Shown: positions 37,130 through 46,629, counted from the first letter of the stretch. The stretch is DNA of 64,000 bases from Alloalcanivorax balearicus MACL04 (GCF_025532145.1 NZ_ARXS01000001.1:248001-312000), one strand, 5' to 3'. Numbers and translations are program-made. The notes: a model not told the origin generated them from the sequence alone.

Positions 37130-37149
37130 CGTGCTCCCGTGTTTGGCTA

Positions 37150-37173
37150 CTGGTGAAAAATGCTATTCACCAG
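37150..37173 (-). promoter_or_regulatory. hairpin in the atp operon leader
   Basis: CTGGTGAA, 8-base loop, TTCACCAG, located 20 bp upstream of the atpI GTG and downstream of the promoter. It could modulate translation of the first gene or stabilise the transcript. Confidence 0.5.
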
Positions 37174-37210
37174 GCGAAGGTCGCGGGTACCCCCTGATCT
37201 TGGCGCGGGA

Positions 37211-37239
37211 AGTATATGGGGAAGGTTATCCGGTATCAA
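37211..37239 (-). promoter_or_regulatory. sigma70 promoter of the atp operon
   Basis: Minus strand: TTGATA (37239-37234), exactly 17 bp, TATACT (37216-37211). Each box matches the consensus at 5 of 6 positions. Transcription would begin near 37204, giving a leader of about 75 nt before atpI. Confidence 0.75.
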
Positions 37240-37271
37240 CCGGCTGAGCGCGATAGTTTGGCCCAATTTGA

Positions 37272-37306
37272 TAAAAAAGAGCCCCAAAAACAGACGGTTG
37301 CTCTTT
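37272..37306 (-). terminator. probable terminator of the mnmG-parB unit
   Basis: Minus strand: AAAGAGC, a 17-base loop, GCTCTTT, running into a T tract (TTTTTTAT). It lies about 75 bp after the parB stop and upstream of the atp promoter, which separates the two operons. Confidence 0.6.
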
Positions 37307-37379
37307 CGTATACAAATAGGCTTTATTCGTATCCACCCAGGACCGTTAGAGCGTCCTCCTTTTTCCGACAAACGTCAAG

Positions 37380-38303
37380 TTACTTGATGTGGGACAGAAT
37401 GCCGTCGAGTTCATCCAGATTATTGTAGCTGATCACCAGCTTGCCTTTTCCTCCCGAGCCCTGCTGGATTTGCACCGGTGCGCCGAGACGATCGGACAGA
37501 TCGGTAATCAGGGAACGAACATTGGGGTCTTCCCTTTTCGGCGCCGATTTGGCTGGCTTCTGCTTCTCGAACTCCCGCACCAGCACCTCGGTCTGACGCA
37601 CGGAGAGCCCCTTGGCCACCACCACTCGGGCCGCTTCCACCTGCTTGTCCCCTGCGAGCGCCAACAAGGCCCGGGCGTGCCCCATTTCCAGGTCACCGTG
37701 CTCAAGCAGCTTCTTCACATCCGCTTCCAGCGTCATCAGACGCAGCAGGTTGGTAACCATGGCACGGGATTTACCCACGGCATCCGCCACCTGCTGATGA
37801 GTCAGACCAAATTCATCCTTGAGCCGCGACAATGCCAGCGCCTCTTCCATCGGATTGAGATTTTCCCGCTGGATGTTCTCGATCAGCGACATGGCGATGG
37901 CGGCTTCATCCGGCACCTCACGGATCACCGCGGGAATGGAGTCCAGCTCCGCCATTTGCGCGGCACGCCAGCGGCGCTCACCGGCAATGATCTCGTAACG
38001 ATTCTCACCCAGCGGGCGCACCACGATAGGCTGCATCACGCCCTGGGCCCGGATCGACTCCGCCAGCTCCTCGAGAGCGTCGGCGGACATGTCCTTGCGC
38101 GGCTGGTAACGGCCACGCTGCATGAATTCCACCGGCAGGTGGCGCAGCTCCCCATCCCGAGGCGGGCGTTGTTCCTGAGCAGGCTCCGCCGGGCTGGCCG
38201 CGGCGCCGACGGCGACTTCTTCCTGATGTTGCTGATAGCTCGCACTGGTGCTGAGCAGGGCATCGAGTCCTTTGCTGAGACCGCGTTTACGCTTTGCCGC
38301 CAT
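37380..38303 (-). CDS. parB: chromosome-partitioning protein ParB
   Basis: A 307-residue CTPase/DNA clamp that loads at parS and spreads. N-terminus KRKRGLSKGLDALLS is typical. The CTP-binding region has YQPRKDMSADALEELAESIR, GVMQPIVVRP and EIIAGERRWRAAQMA (GERRxRA). The HTH follows (LTHQQVADAVGKSRAMVTNL) and a C-terminal dimerisation domain ends NNLDELDGILSHIK. No consensus parS site was found by eye in the window. Confidence 0.97.
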   Translation of the reverse strand: MAAKRKRGLSKGLDALLSTSASYQQHQEEVAVGAAASPAEPAQEQRPPRDGELRHLPVEFMQRGRYQPRKDMSADALEELAESIRAQGVMQPIVVRPLGENRYEIIAGERRWRAAQMAELDSIPAVIREVPDEAAIAMSLIENIQRENLNPMEEALALSRLKDEFGLTHQQVADAVGKSRAMVTNLLRLMTLEADVKKLLEHGDLEMGHARALLALAGDKQVEAARVVVAKGLSVRQTEVLVREFEKQKPAKSAPKREDPNVRSLITDLSDRLGAPVQIQQGSGGKGKLVISYNNLDELDGILSHIK

Positions 38304-38329
38304 GATTCAAACTCGCTCATGTTCGGTTG

Positions 38330-38348
38330 CGGTGGCGCTTCGCCACCG
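38330..38348 (-). repeat. hairpin between parA and parB
   Basis: CGGTGGCG, three-base loop, CGCCACCG: an 8-bp perfect stem in the 71-bp parA-parB gap, without a T run. It may tune the ParA:ParB ratio. Confidence 0.5.
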
Positions 38349-38374
38349 GAGGTTATTGCCCGACGTCACTGCCT

Positions 38375-39187
38375 TCACGGCGTCTCGGGGGGCTGCTGGG
38401 AGGGCGCTGTCGATGCCACCGCCTGCTCGCGCCGCAGGATTTCACCGGCCAGCGCCAGATAGCTTACCGCACCCCGGGATTTGGGGTCATAGGTGATCAC
38501 CGGCGCGCCGTGGCTGGGTGCCTCCGCCAAACGCACATTGCGTGGAATGATGGTGCGATAAACCTTGTCGCCAAAGTGACTGATCAGCTGGTTGGAAACG
38601 TCGTTGGAGAGACTGTTGCGCGGGTCATACATGGTCCGCAACAGGCCGCCGATATGCAGCTTCGGATTCAGTACCGAGCGGATCTTCTCGATGGTGTTCA
38701 TCAACGAAGTCAGCCCTTCCAGCGCATAGTACTCGCACTGGATCGGCACAATCACCGAGTCCGCCGCCGCCAGGGAATTCACGGTCAGCATATTCAACGA
38801 CGGCGGGCAGTCGACAATGATGTAGTCGTAGCGGTCACGGATTCCGACCAGGGCATCACGCAGCCGGTACTCCTTGCTGTCCAGTTGCAGCAATTGCACT
38901 TCCGCGGCGGTCAGATCACCGTTGGCGGCCACCAGATCAAAACCGGACTCTTCCGGCGTGATCACGATCGCCTCGGCCATATCGGCCTCGCCGAGCAGCA
39001 CATCCAATATGGTGTATTCCGGTTCGTGCTTGTCGACACCGGCGCCACTGGTGGCGTTCCCCTGCGGGTCGATATCCACCAGCAGCACCTTCTTGCGGGT
39101 AGCCGCCAACGACGCCGCCAGATTGACGCTACTGGTGGTCTTGCCGACCCCGCCCTTTTGGTTGGCAATGGCAAAAACGGTGGTCAC
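38375..39187 (-). CDS. parA: chromosome-partitioning ATPase ParA (Soj)
   Basis: A Walker-type ATPase of about 270 residues that positions the ParB-parS complex. The deviant Walker A is KGGVGKTT near residue 11, followed by VDIDPQGNATSG and the DCPPSLNMLT motif. Two starts: GTG at 39187 (MTTVFAIANQKGG, after GGGAG) fits other Soj proteins better; the ATG at 39202 has no binding site but lies in a duplicated copy of the rsmG stop region. Confidence 0.96.
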   Translation of the reverse strand: MTTVFAIANQKGGVGKTTSSVNLAASLAATRKKVLLVDIDPQGNATSGAGVDKHEPEYTILDVLLGEADMAEAIVITPEESGFDLVAANGDLTAAEVQLLQLDSKEYRLRDALVGIRDRYDYIIVDCPPSLNMLTVNSLAAADSVIVPIQCEYYALEGLTSLMNTIEKIRSVLNPKLHIGGLLRTMYDPRNSLSNDVSNQLISHFGDKVYRTIIPRNVRLAEAPSHGAPVITYDPKSRGAVSYLALAGEILRREQAVASTAPSQQPPETP

Positions 39188-39198
39188 GACGCTCCCTC

Positions 39199-39230
39199 TC
39201 ATTGGCGACGCGCGTCATTGGCGACGCACG
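39199..39230. repeat. 16-bp tandem duplication at the rsmG-parA junction
   Basis: TCATTGGCGACGCGCG (39199-39214) is followed at once by TCATTGGCGACGCACG (39215-39230), 15 of 16 identical. One copy holds the rsmG stop codon and the other the possible parA ATG. Confidence 0.9.
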
Positions 39231-39832
39231 ATCAACAACACCCTTGATTCCGCCAAACCGGGCACACTCAGGGTTTCGCGTTGCACCCGCCAGCAGGCTG
39301 GCAGGGCAGCCATCTCCTGATCGGCGGCGGCGGCCTTCATCGCCAATAACCGGACATCGCCCTGCATCAGGGGTCCGAGTAACTCCAACATGTCCGACAA
39401 GGCGGCGAAAGCGCGGCTGATAATCTGTGATGGAGCCTTACGGTACTGTTCCACGCGGGCGTGCACAACCTCCACGTTATGCAAACCCAGCTCCCGTCGC
39501 GCCTGACGGATGAAACGGAGTTTCTTGCCATTGCTGTCCAGCAGCACGAAGGACTGATCCGGGCGGGCCAGGGCCAGAGGGATACCGGGCAGCCCGGCAC
39601 CGGTGCCCACATCCAGGGTGTCCACCGGTTCCACATGGGGCAGCACCGCCAGGGAATCGAGCAGGTGGCGGGTGACCATCTCCGCCGGATCACGCACGGC
39701 GGTAAGATTGTAGGCGCGATTCCAGCGCACCAGCAGGTCCCGATAGAGCAACAGGCGCTCCTGTTGCTCCCGGTCCAGGTCGATATTCAGTTCGGCCAGC
39801 CCCCGCGCCAGCCGCTGTTGATCTTCGGTCAT
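39215..39832 (-). CDS. rsmG: 16S rRNA (guanine527-N7)-methyltransferase
   Basis: A 205-residue SAM-dependent enzyme that makes m7G527 in 16S rRNA; loss gives low-level streptomycin resistance in known cases. Motif I is [32 protein letters not shown] and SRAFAAL are the other family blocks. The [14 protein letters not shown] segment and RHLLDSL precede the fold. The ATG overlaps the mnmG stop by 4 bp. Confidence 0.97.
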   Translation of the reverse strand: MTEDQQRLARGLAELNIDLDREQQERLLLYRDLLVRWNRAYNLTAVRDPAEMVTRHLLDSLAVLPHVEPVDTLDVGTGAGLPGIPLALARPDQSFVLLDSNGKKLRFIRQARRELGLHNVEVVHARVEQYRKAPSQIISRAFAALSDMLELLGPLMQGDVRLLAMKAAAADQEMAALPACWRVQRETLSVPGLAESRVLLIVRRQ

Positions 39833-41715
39833 GCCTGGCGGGCCGCCCGATGCTGGTGCTTTTTCAGATAGATCAGCAACAGGGAAATGGCCGCCGGCGT
39901 CACGCCGGGAATACGGCCGGCCTGGCCGATGGTCTCCGGGCGGACCTCGGCGAGCTTCTGCTTGACCTCATTGGACAGCCCCTGCACCTGGCCGAAGTCG
40001 AAGTCCGCCGGCAAACGCTGATGCTCGGCGGCGCGCAGCCGGGCAATCTCCGCCTCCTGACGGTCGATGTAACCCGCGTATTTGGCGAGGATTTCCATCT
40101 GTTCCACCACCGGCGGGGCCTCCGGTTCCAGCCCCATCGCCCCGATCAGGGCGTGGTAGTCGATTTCCGGGCGCTTGAGCAGATCCAGCAGGTTGTACTC
40201 GTGGGGCAGCGGCTTATCCACCAGGGCATTGATGCTGTCCGCCGCCGCCGTCCCCGGGCGCACCCAGGTGGCGCTCAGGCGCGTCTGTTCGCGCGCCATC
40301 CCTTCACGTTTGTCGTTGTAGGCAGCCCAGCGCTCATCGTCCACCAGCCCCAGCTCGCGGCCTTTTTCGGTCAGACGCAGGTCGGCGTTATCCTCACGCA
40401 GTAACAGGCGGTATTCGGCGCGGCTGGTGAACATACGGTACGGCTCGCGGGTGCCCATGGTGATCAGATCGTCCACCAGCACGCCCAGGTAGGCTTCGTC
40501 CCGGCGCGGCGTCCACGGCGCTTTCTCCTGGCTTATCAGGGCCGCGTTCAGACCCGCCAGCAAGCCCTGGGCACCGGCTTCTTCATAACCGGTGGTGCCG
40601 TTGATCTGGCCGGCGAAGAACAACCCCGGCATGTGCTTGGTCTCAAGGCTGTGCCGAAGATCCTGGGGATTGAAGAAATCGTACTCGATGGCGTAGCCCG
40701 GCCGGGTGATGTGCGCGTTCTCGAACCCGCGGATGGAACGTACCGCTGCCAGCTGGATATCGAACGGCAAACTGGTGGAAATGCCGTTGGGGTACAGCTC
40801 ATGAGTGTTCAGCCCTTCCGGCTCCACGAACACCTGGTGGCTGGTCTTGTCCGGATAGCGGTTGACCTTGTCTTCCACGGACGGGCAATAGCGCGGCCCC
40901 ACACCTTCGATGACCCCCGCGAACATCGGGCTGCGGTCAAAGCCGGAACGAATGATCTCGTGGGTGCGCTCGTTGGTATGGGTGACATGACAACACACCT
41001 GGCGCGGATGGTCCTCCACCCGGCCCAGGTAGCTCATCACCGGGGTCGGGCTGTCGCCCCACTGTTCCTCCATCACGGAGAAATCCACGCTTCTGCCGTC
41101 AATACGCGGCGGCGTGCCGGTTTTCAGCCGGTCGACACGAAACGGCAACTCACGCAGTCGGCGGGCCAGAGCATTGGAGGGCTGATCACCGGCCCGGCCA
41201 CCCTGATGGTTTTCCATCCCCACATGGATGACCCCGCCGAGAAAAGTCCCCGCGGTCAGCACCACGGCATCAGCGTGGAAACGCAATCCCATGTTGGTCA
41301 CCACCCCCACACAGCGGCCCTGCTCGACGATCAGATCATCGGCGGCCTGCTGGAACAGTGTGAGATGCGGCTGATTTTCCAGGACATGACGGATAGCGGC
41401 TTTATAAAGGATGCGATCGGCCTGGGCCCGAGTGGCGCGCACCGCCGGTCCCTTGCGGGCATTGAGTACCCGGAACTGGATGCCGGCCTGATCGGTGGCG
41501 CGGGCCATGGCCCCGCCCAGGGCATCGATCTCCCGCACCAGATGGCTCTTACCGATGCCGCCGATGGCCGGATTGCAACTCATCTGACCCAGAGTCTCGA
41601 TATTATGAGTGAGCAACAGGGTTTCCACGCCCATGCGCGCCGCCGCCAGGGCGGCTTCGGTGCCGGCGTGGCCACCGCCAATCACGATCACGCCAAATCG
41701 CTGGGGAAAGTCCAT
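39829..41715 (-). CDS. mnmG: tRNA uridine-5-carboxymethylaminomethyl modification enzyme MnmG (GidA)
   Basis: A 628-residue FAD protein that, with MnmE, modifies U34 of several tRNAs. The FAD-binding [17 protein letters not shown] lies near residue 12; [43 protein letters not shown] and [18 protein letters not shown] are family signatures. The ATG at 41715 fits the E. coli start (629 residues); the frame upstream to 41760 has no support. Heads the mnmG-rsmG-parA-parB unit. Its usual upstream neighbour, mnmE, is not here. Confidence 0.98.
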   Translation of the reverse strand: MDFPQRFGVIVIGGGHAGTEAALAAARMGVETLLLTHNIETLGQMSCNPAIGGIGKSHLVREIDALGGAMARATDQAGIQFRVLNARKGPAVRATRAQADRILYKAAIRHVLENQPHLTLFQQAADDLIVEQGRCVGVVTNMGLRFHADAVVLTAGTFLGGVIHVGMENHQGGRAGDQPSNALARRLRELPFRVDRLKTGTPPRIDGRSVDFSVMEEQWGDSPTPVMSYLGRVEDHPRQVCCHVTHTNERTHEIIRSGFDRSPMFAGVIEGVGPRYCPSVEDKVNRYPDKTSHQVFVEPEGLNTHELYPNGISTSLPFDIQLAAVRSIRGFENAHITRPGYAIEYDFFNPQDLRHSLETKHMPGLFFAGQINGTTGYEEAGAQGLLAGLNAALISQEKAPWTPRRDEAYLGVLVDDLITMGTREPYRMFTSRAEYRLLLREDNADLRLTEKGRELGLVDDERWAAYNDKREGMAREQTRLSATWVRPGTAAADSINALVDKPLPHEYNLLDLLKRPEIDYHALIGAMGLEPEAPPVVEQMEILAKYAGYIDRQEAEIARLRAAEHQRLPADFDFGQVQGLSNEVKQKLAEVRPETIGQAGRIPGVTPAAISLLLIYLKKHQHRAARQA

Positions 41716-41874
41716 GGAAATGTCTCGCTCAGAGTGCTGTACCCGATCAGGGCTGTGCAAAATATGATCAGTCCGGGCGCGCTAGTATAGTGCCATGGGA
41801 ATTAAAAGAAAGGCCCGGCGGTCTGTTATGATGATCCTTGTCTTTATCCTCCCCCCGATATTCCAGGAGTGCAT

Positions 41875-43575
41875 TTGGATTCGTTGAATCTGTTTCTGCT
41901 GATCGGCACCGGATTGATGTTCATCGGGCTGCTTTTGGGCTCCCTGAGCACCCGCATCGGCGTACCGTCCCTGTTGATGTTCCTGCTGGTGGGGATGGCC
42001 GCCGGCGAGGATGGCATCGGCGGTATTGAGTTCGACGATCTTTCCACCGCTTACGTCATCAGCAACATCGCCCTGGCGGTCATCCTCATGGATGGCGGCC
42101 TGCGCACCCGTATGGACACCTTTCGCCTGGCCCTGAAGCCGGCGCTGTCCCTGGCCAGCCTGGGCGTGGCCATCTCCGCCGCCCTGGTCGGCGCCTTCAC
42201 TACCTGGCTGATGGGGGTGGACTGGCGCCTGGGGCTGCTGCTGGGCGGCATTATCGGCTCCACCGACGCGGCGGCGGTATTCAGCGTGATCAAAGGCGCC
42301 GGGGTCAATATCAATGAGCGGGTGGCCAGCACTCTGGAAATCGAATCCGGCCTCAACGACCCGATGGCGATCTTCATCACCCTGATGCTGGTCGGCGTGC
42401 TGGTGGAGCCGGACGCCGCCTTTGGCTTCGGCATGATCCTGACTCTGGTCCAGCAGTTTGGCCTGGGGGCGATCATCGGCCTGGGGCTGGGCGCGGTGCT
42501 CAGTGAAATCCTGTTGCGGGTGCGCAGCAACGAAGGCCTGCACGCCTTATTACTGTGCAGCGGCGGTGCCATGGTCTTCGCCCTCACCAACCTTGCCGGC
42601 GGCAGCGGCTTCCTGGCGATCTATCTGACCGGCCTGGTCGCCGGTAACCGCCGTGGCGGTACCGGCGACAACGTGCTGCGTTCCATGGACAGCATGGCCT
42701 GGCTGGCCCAATCCGGCATGTTCCTGATGCTCGGTCTGCTGATCACACCATCGGAACTGGGCCAGCACCTGCTGCCGGCACTGCTGGTGGCCTTGTTCCT
42801 GATGCTGGTGGCGCGGCCGGCGGCAGTATGGGTGAGCCTGATTCCCTTTATCTTCACCTGGCGCGAAAAGCTGTTCATCGCCTGGACCGGCCTGCGCGGG
42901 GCGGTGCCCATTGTCCTGGCGGTGTTCCCGCTGTTGGCGGGCGTGGGCGAGACCCGCCTGTTGTTCGATATCACCCTGGTGGTGGTATTGATTTCACTGC
43001 TGGCCCAGGGGGCCAGCCTGCGTTACATGGCACGATTGTTGAAAGTCTCGGTACCCGCCACGGCGGCGCCGAAGCAGATGGTGCCCATGGCGCACTCCGC
43101 CAACCGCTATCTGATGCAGTTCGAGGTGGAGGAAGGCGCCAAAGCCCAGGGCCAGCGGCTTGGCACCATCACCACCCAGCGCATTACCCCGATATTGATC
43201 ATTCGGGACAAGACATTCCTCAATCTGTCCGAGGATCCGCAGATTGAAGCCGGGGACATGGTCAGTTGGTTGGCGCCGCTGAGCGAACAGGACTATCTGT
43301 CGGACATGTGCCACAAGATCACCGTGGCGGAAAGACGCTATTTCGGCGACTTCATCGTGCGTGGCAGCGTGCCGGTGGATCAGTTGGTGGCGGTATACGG
43401 TATCCATGAACTGGAGGAGCACCTGAAAGGCATGACCGTGGAAGCCGCCTTCGAGGACCACTTCGGTCAACACGCGGTGGTGGGTGACACCCTTAAACTG
43501 GGCGGCCTGAGACTGCGCGCCCGCACCGTGGAAAAAGGGCGGGTGATCATGGCGGGTATCAAACTGCCGCAATAA
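41875..43575 (+). CDS. nhaP2: K+/H+ (cation/proton) antiporter, NhaP2/CvrA family
   Basis: About 566 residues. The CPA1-type membrane domain (12 or more helices) contains ALAVILMDGGLRT, GSTDAAAVFSVIKGAG and ESGLNDPMAIFITL, the ion-exchange core, and GLRGAVPIVLA. The cytoplasmic tail from about 400 holds a TrkA-C-like regulatory domain (AQGQRLGTITTQRITPILII) and a further C-terminal module. Length and order match E. coli CvrA (578). AGGAG lies 5 bp before a TTG at 41875 giving MDSLNLFLL; a GTG at 41869 overlaps the binding site itself. Confidence 0.93.
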   Translation: MDSLNLFLLIGTGLMFIGLLLGSLSTRIGVPSLLMFLLVGMAAGEDGIGGIEFDDLSTAYVISNIALAVILMDGGLRTRMDTFRLALKPALSLASLGVAISAALVGAFTTWLMGVDWRLGLLLGGIIGSTDAAAVFSVIKGAGVNINERVASTLEIESGLNDPMAIFITLMLVGVLVEPDAAFGFGMILTLVQQFGLGAIIGLGLGAVLSEILLRVRSNEGLHALLLCSGGAMVFALTNLAGGSGFLAIYLTGLVAGNRRGGTGDNVLRSMDSMAWLAQSGMFLMLGLLITPSELGQHLLPALLVALFLMLVARPAAVWVSLIPFIFTWREKLFIAWTGLRGAVPIVLAVFPLLAGVGETRLLFDITLVVVLISLLAQGASLRYMARLLKVSVPATAAPKQMVPMAHSANRYLMQFEVEEGAKAQGQRLGTITTQRITPILIIRDKTFLNLSEDPQIEAGDMVSWLAPLSEQDYLSDMCHKITVAERRYFGDFIVRGSVPVDQLVAVYGIHELEEHLKGMTVEAAFEDHFGQHAVVGDTLKLGGLRLRARTVEKGRVIMAGIKLPQ

Positions 43576-43645
43576 TCCACTGTAAAATCAGGGATCGCAG
43601 GCCGTGGTATTGCGTTTAAGCGAGCAAAAACCCAGGAGGGATTCG

Positions 43646-44455
43646 ATGCGATATTCAGGACACCGGGTTTTGATCACCGGCGCCGGGGCCGGTATTGGCC
43701 GGCTGATGGCGGAACGGATGGCAGGCCGTGGAGCGGAGGTGATCGTCACCGCCCGCCGCATCGACGCCGCCCGCGAGGTGGTGAAGCATATCGCCAACGC
43801 TGGCGGCACGGCCCACGCGTATACCCTGGATGTGGGGAAAATCAGCTCAATCGCCACCTTGCGTGACAAGATCCATGAGGAAGTCGGGCCGCTGACCATG
43901 CTGATCAACAATGCCGGCGTGGTGTTCGGCGGCGAATTCGAGCAAGTCTCCCTGGATCAGCATTTGCAGACCTTCAAGGTCAACAGCGAAGGTCTGATGG
44001 CCTGCACTCATGCCTTTCTTGACGATCTGATACAGGCGCAGCACGGCCATCTGGTGAACATCGCCAGCGCCTCCGCCTTTATCGGCCTGCCCTATGGCAG
44101 CAGCTACGCCGCCAGCAAATGGGCGGTGGTGGGTTTCTCCGAATCGTTGCGTCTGGAACTGGCCGAACGCGGCCTGCGTAATGTGAAAGTCACCACGGTC
44201 TGCCCCAGTTACATCGCCACCGGTATGTTCAAAGGGGTAAAAACACCGTTGTTCTCCCCCATGCTGACACCGGACAAGGTGGTCTCCAGCATTCTTAAGG
44301 GTATTGCCGCCGGTGAGCCCTTCGTGATCGAGCCGCCCATGGCCCGCTCCGTGGAGCTGCTCAAAGGCGTACTGCCACGCCGCCTTTGGGATCAGGTAGC
44401 CAAATACACCGGCGTATCCACCTCCATGTACAGCTGGAAGGGCAAGCAGGACTGA
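43646..44455 (+). CDS. short-chain dehydrogenase/reductase
   Basis: A 269-residue classical SDR. The coenzyme motif TGAGAGIGRLMAERM is near residue 11, followed by RRIDAAREVV, NNAGVVFGG, the catalytic Ser in NIASASAFIGL and the Tyr-x3-Lys in YAASKWAVVG. The C-terminal region (GEPFVIEPPMARSVELLKGV) fits long-chain/lipid SDRs of Alcanivorax-type bacteria, but the substrate is unknown. AGGAGG precedes the ATG. Possibly cotranscribed with the antiporter 70 bp upstream, though no functional link is obvious. Confidence 0.92.
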   Translation: MRYSGHRVLITGAGAGIGRLMAERMAGRGAEVIVTARRIDAAREVVKHIANAGGTAHAYTLDVGKISSIATLRDKIHEEVGPLTMLINNAGVVFGGEFEQVSLDQHLQTFKVNSEGLMACTHAFLDDLIQAQHGHLVNIASASAFIGLPYGSSYAASKWAVVGFSESLRLELAERGLRNVKVTTVCPSYIATGMFKGVKTPLFSPMLTPDKVVSSILKGIAAGEPFVIEPPMARSVELLKGVLPRRLWDQVAKYTGVSTSMYSWKGKQD

Positions 44456-44465
44456 CACTTCGCAG

Positions 44466-44640
44466 TCCACGGACCACCGCTGTCCCACAACTTTGGGCGG
44501 CTCCGGCGCTTGACCGCTGAATCCACAGCCGTGGCCAGTTCATCGGTCATGGAGATATGAATTCGCGCCGATTCGCCGGCAAGCCAGCTCCCACAGCGGC
44601 TTCGTAGCCCCGTTCTGTGGGACAGCGATGCTCCACGGAC
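44466..44640. repeat. long-range inverted repeat flanking a REP-like element
   Basis: CACCGCTGTCCCACA (within 44475-44489) recurs inverted as TGTGGGACAGCGATG (44616-44630), with TCCACGGAC on the outer side of both arms in altered spacing. The arms enclose the REP-like element at 44571. Confidence 0.55.
44571..44608. repeat. REP-family element, related to the one at 26653
   Basis: The sequence from ATTCGCC to CTTCGTAGC matches the right arm at 26700-26738 over most of its length, sharing GCTCC[CT]ACAGCGGC. This shows that the repeat is a dispersed family in this genome. Confidence 0.6.
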
Positions 44641-44785
44641 CGCGATTTGGTGCATAAACGTTCCCTAAAGACTCCTCACCTATTTACCCTAAAGCCGCCC
44701 CTTACACGCCTTCCCGTCAATGTCTGTCAACGACTGTTCGCCAACAATGCGGCATCCGGCCCGTTTGCCAACCGAAGGTGTGTTT

Positions 44786-46600
44786 ATGCCGAGTTACAAG
44801 GCTCCCCTGCGCGATACGCGCTTTTTGATGAATGAAGTGTTTGATTTCGAAAGCCACTACAAGACGCTGCCCAACGGGGAAGAAGCCACCCCGGACATGG
44901 TGGAAGCGATCCTGTCGGAGATGGCCAAGCTGTGCGAGAACACCGTTGCCCCGCTGTATCAGAGCGGCGACGAGGAAGGCTGCCGCCTCGAGAACGGCCA
45001 GGTGTTTACACCAAAGGGCTACCCCGAAGCCTATAACGAATTCGTCGCCGGCGGCTGGCAAGGCCTGAGCCATCCGGTGGAGTATGGCGGCCAGGGCCTG
45101 CCCATGTCCCTGGGCCTGATCAAGCACGAGATGCTCGGCACCGCCAACTGGTCCTTCGCCATGTATCCGGGCCTGTCCCTGGGGGCGATGAACACTATCC
45201 AGATGCACGGCACCGACGAGCAGAAAGAAACCTATCTGACCAAGCTGACCGAAGGTACCTGGGCCGGCACCATGTGCCTGACTGAGCCGCAGTGCGGCAC
45301 CGACCTGGGTCAGGTGAAAACCAAGGCCGAACCCCAGGACGGCGGCGCCTACAAGATCACCGGCACCAAGATCTTCATCTCCTCTGGTGACCACGATCTC
45401 ACCGAGAACATCGTCCACATCGTGCTGGCGCGCCTGCCGGACGCCCCCGCCGGCACCAGGGGTATTTCTCTGTTTATCGTACCCAAGTATCTGCCCGGTC
45501 AGATCGGCGAGGACAACGGCGTAAGCTGCGGCGCCCTGGAAAAGAAAATGGGCATCAAGGCCTCCGCCACCTGCGTGATGAACTTCGATCAGGCCACCGG
45601 GTTTCTGATCGGCCCGCCCAACCAGGGCCTGGAGTGCATGTTCACCTTCATGAACAGCGCCCGTGTCGGCACCGCGATTCAAGGTGTGGCCCACGCCGAG
45701 CGCGCGTATCAGGCGTCCCTGCCCTACGCCAAGGAGCGCCGTTCCATGCGCGCCCTGTCCGGTAAAAAGGATCCGGAACAGGTCGCCGATGCCCTGATTC
45801 ATCATGGCGACGTGCGCCGCATGCTGCTCAAGCAAAAAGCCTATGCCGAAGGCGGCCGCGCCATGGCGTACTTCACCGCCATGTACGCGGACCATATGAT
45901 CGCCGGCATGCTGGAAAACGATCAGAAGAAGTACGACAAGTGGGACAGCGAACTGGGCTTTCTCACCCCGATCCTGAAGGGCTTCCTCACTGAAAAAGGC
46001 CTGGAAGCCGCCAACGAGGCCATGCAGGTATTCGGCGGTCACGGCTATATCAAGGAACACGGCATCGAGCAGATCGCCCGTGACGCGCGCATCGCCACTC
46101 TGTACGAAGGCACCACCGGCATCCAGGCATTGGATCTGCTCGGCCGCAAGGTGCTGCTGACCAGCCGCGGCAAGTGTGTGCGCAGCTTCTCCAGGAACCT
46201 GGTGGACTTCGGGCGGCAGAACCTCAAGGACGCCAGGCTACGCCCCTACGCCTGGAAGCTGCTGAAAATCGCCGCCGAGTGGAACTATCTGACCACCCGC
46301 ATCATGCTGGCCGCCACCAAGGACCGGGACATCGTCTCCACCGCCAGTTACGACTACCTGATGTACTCCGGCTACGCCATGATGGCGTACTTCTGGGCGC
46401 TGCAAGCCGCCACCGCCCGTGACAAGCTGGAGAACGGTGGCAATGAGCCGGCGGAGTTCTACAAGGCGAAGCTGGCCACCGCGGAGTTCTATTTCGATCG
46501 CCTGCTGCCCGCCGCCAAAGGCCATGCCGACGCGGCGCTCAAACCCACTCGCAGCACCATGCAGATGAACGCGGAGCACTTCTCGTTCGACTACGAGTAA
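44786..46600 (+). CDS. acyl-CoA dehydrogenase, long form (DmdC/FadE-type with C-terminal extension)
   Basis: A 604-residue FAD enzyme that oxidises an acyl-CoA to the trans-2-enoyl-CoA. MCLTEPQCGTDLGQVKTKA and KIFISSGDHDL form the FAD/substrate region, GFLTEKGLEAANEAMQVFGG and the catalytic glutamate in RIATLYEGTTGIQALDLLGRK close the dehydrogenase domain near 455. About 130 residues of extra helical domain follow, as in DmdC and similar 600-residue enzymes. The ATG at 44786 starts MPSYKAPLRDTRFL, the normal opening; the upstream frame to 44720 is unlikely. Chain-length preference is unknown. Stands alone after a repeat-rich gap. Confidence 0.93.
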   Translation: MPSYKAPLRDTRFLMNEVFDFESHYKTLPNGEEATPDMVEAILSEMAKLCENTVAPLYQSGDEEGCRLENGQVFTPKGYPEAYNEFVAGGWQGLSHPVEYGGQGLPMSLGLIKHEMLGTANWSFAMYPGLSLGAMNTIQMHGTDEQKETYLTKLTEGTWAGTMCLTEPQCGTDLGQVKTKAEPQDGGAYKITGTKIFISSGDHDLTENIVHIVLARLPDAPAGTRGISLFIVPKYLPGQIGEDNGVSCGALEKKMGIKASATCVMNFDQATGFLIGPPNQGLECMFTFMNSARVGTAIQGVAHAERAYQASLPYAKERRSMRALSGKKDPEQVADALIHHGDVRRMLLKQKAYAEGGRAMAYFTAMYADHMIAGMLENDQKKYDKWDSELGFLTPILKGFLTEKGLEAANEAMQVFGGHGYIKEHGIEQIARDARIATLYEGTTGIQALDLLGRKVLLTSRGKCVRSFSRNLVDFGRQNLKDARLRPYAWKLLKIAAEWNYLTTRIMLAATKDRDIVSTASYDYLMYSGYAMMAYFWALQAATARDKLENGGNEPAEFYKAKLATAEFYFDRLLPAAKGHADAALKPTRSTMQMNAEHFSFDYE

Positions 46601-46629
46601 GCGTTTTCGCAACACATCGCGGTTAATCG

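Larger units (their letters stand above)
44456..44785. other. 330-bp intergenic region with REP-like repeats
   Basis: No gene is seen. The first 190 bp carry a long-range inverted repeat and a REP-like element, listed separately. The stretch 44645-44785 is the 5' side of the acyl-CoA dehydrogenase; I see no convincing promoter in it. Confidence 0.6.

Noticed and set aside
37380-41874. oriC or parS near parAB-mnmG
   Set aside because: No cluster of TTATCCACA boxes and no TGTTTCACGTGAAACA-like 16-mer was found by eye in this stretch.
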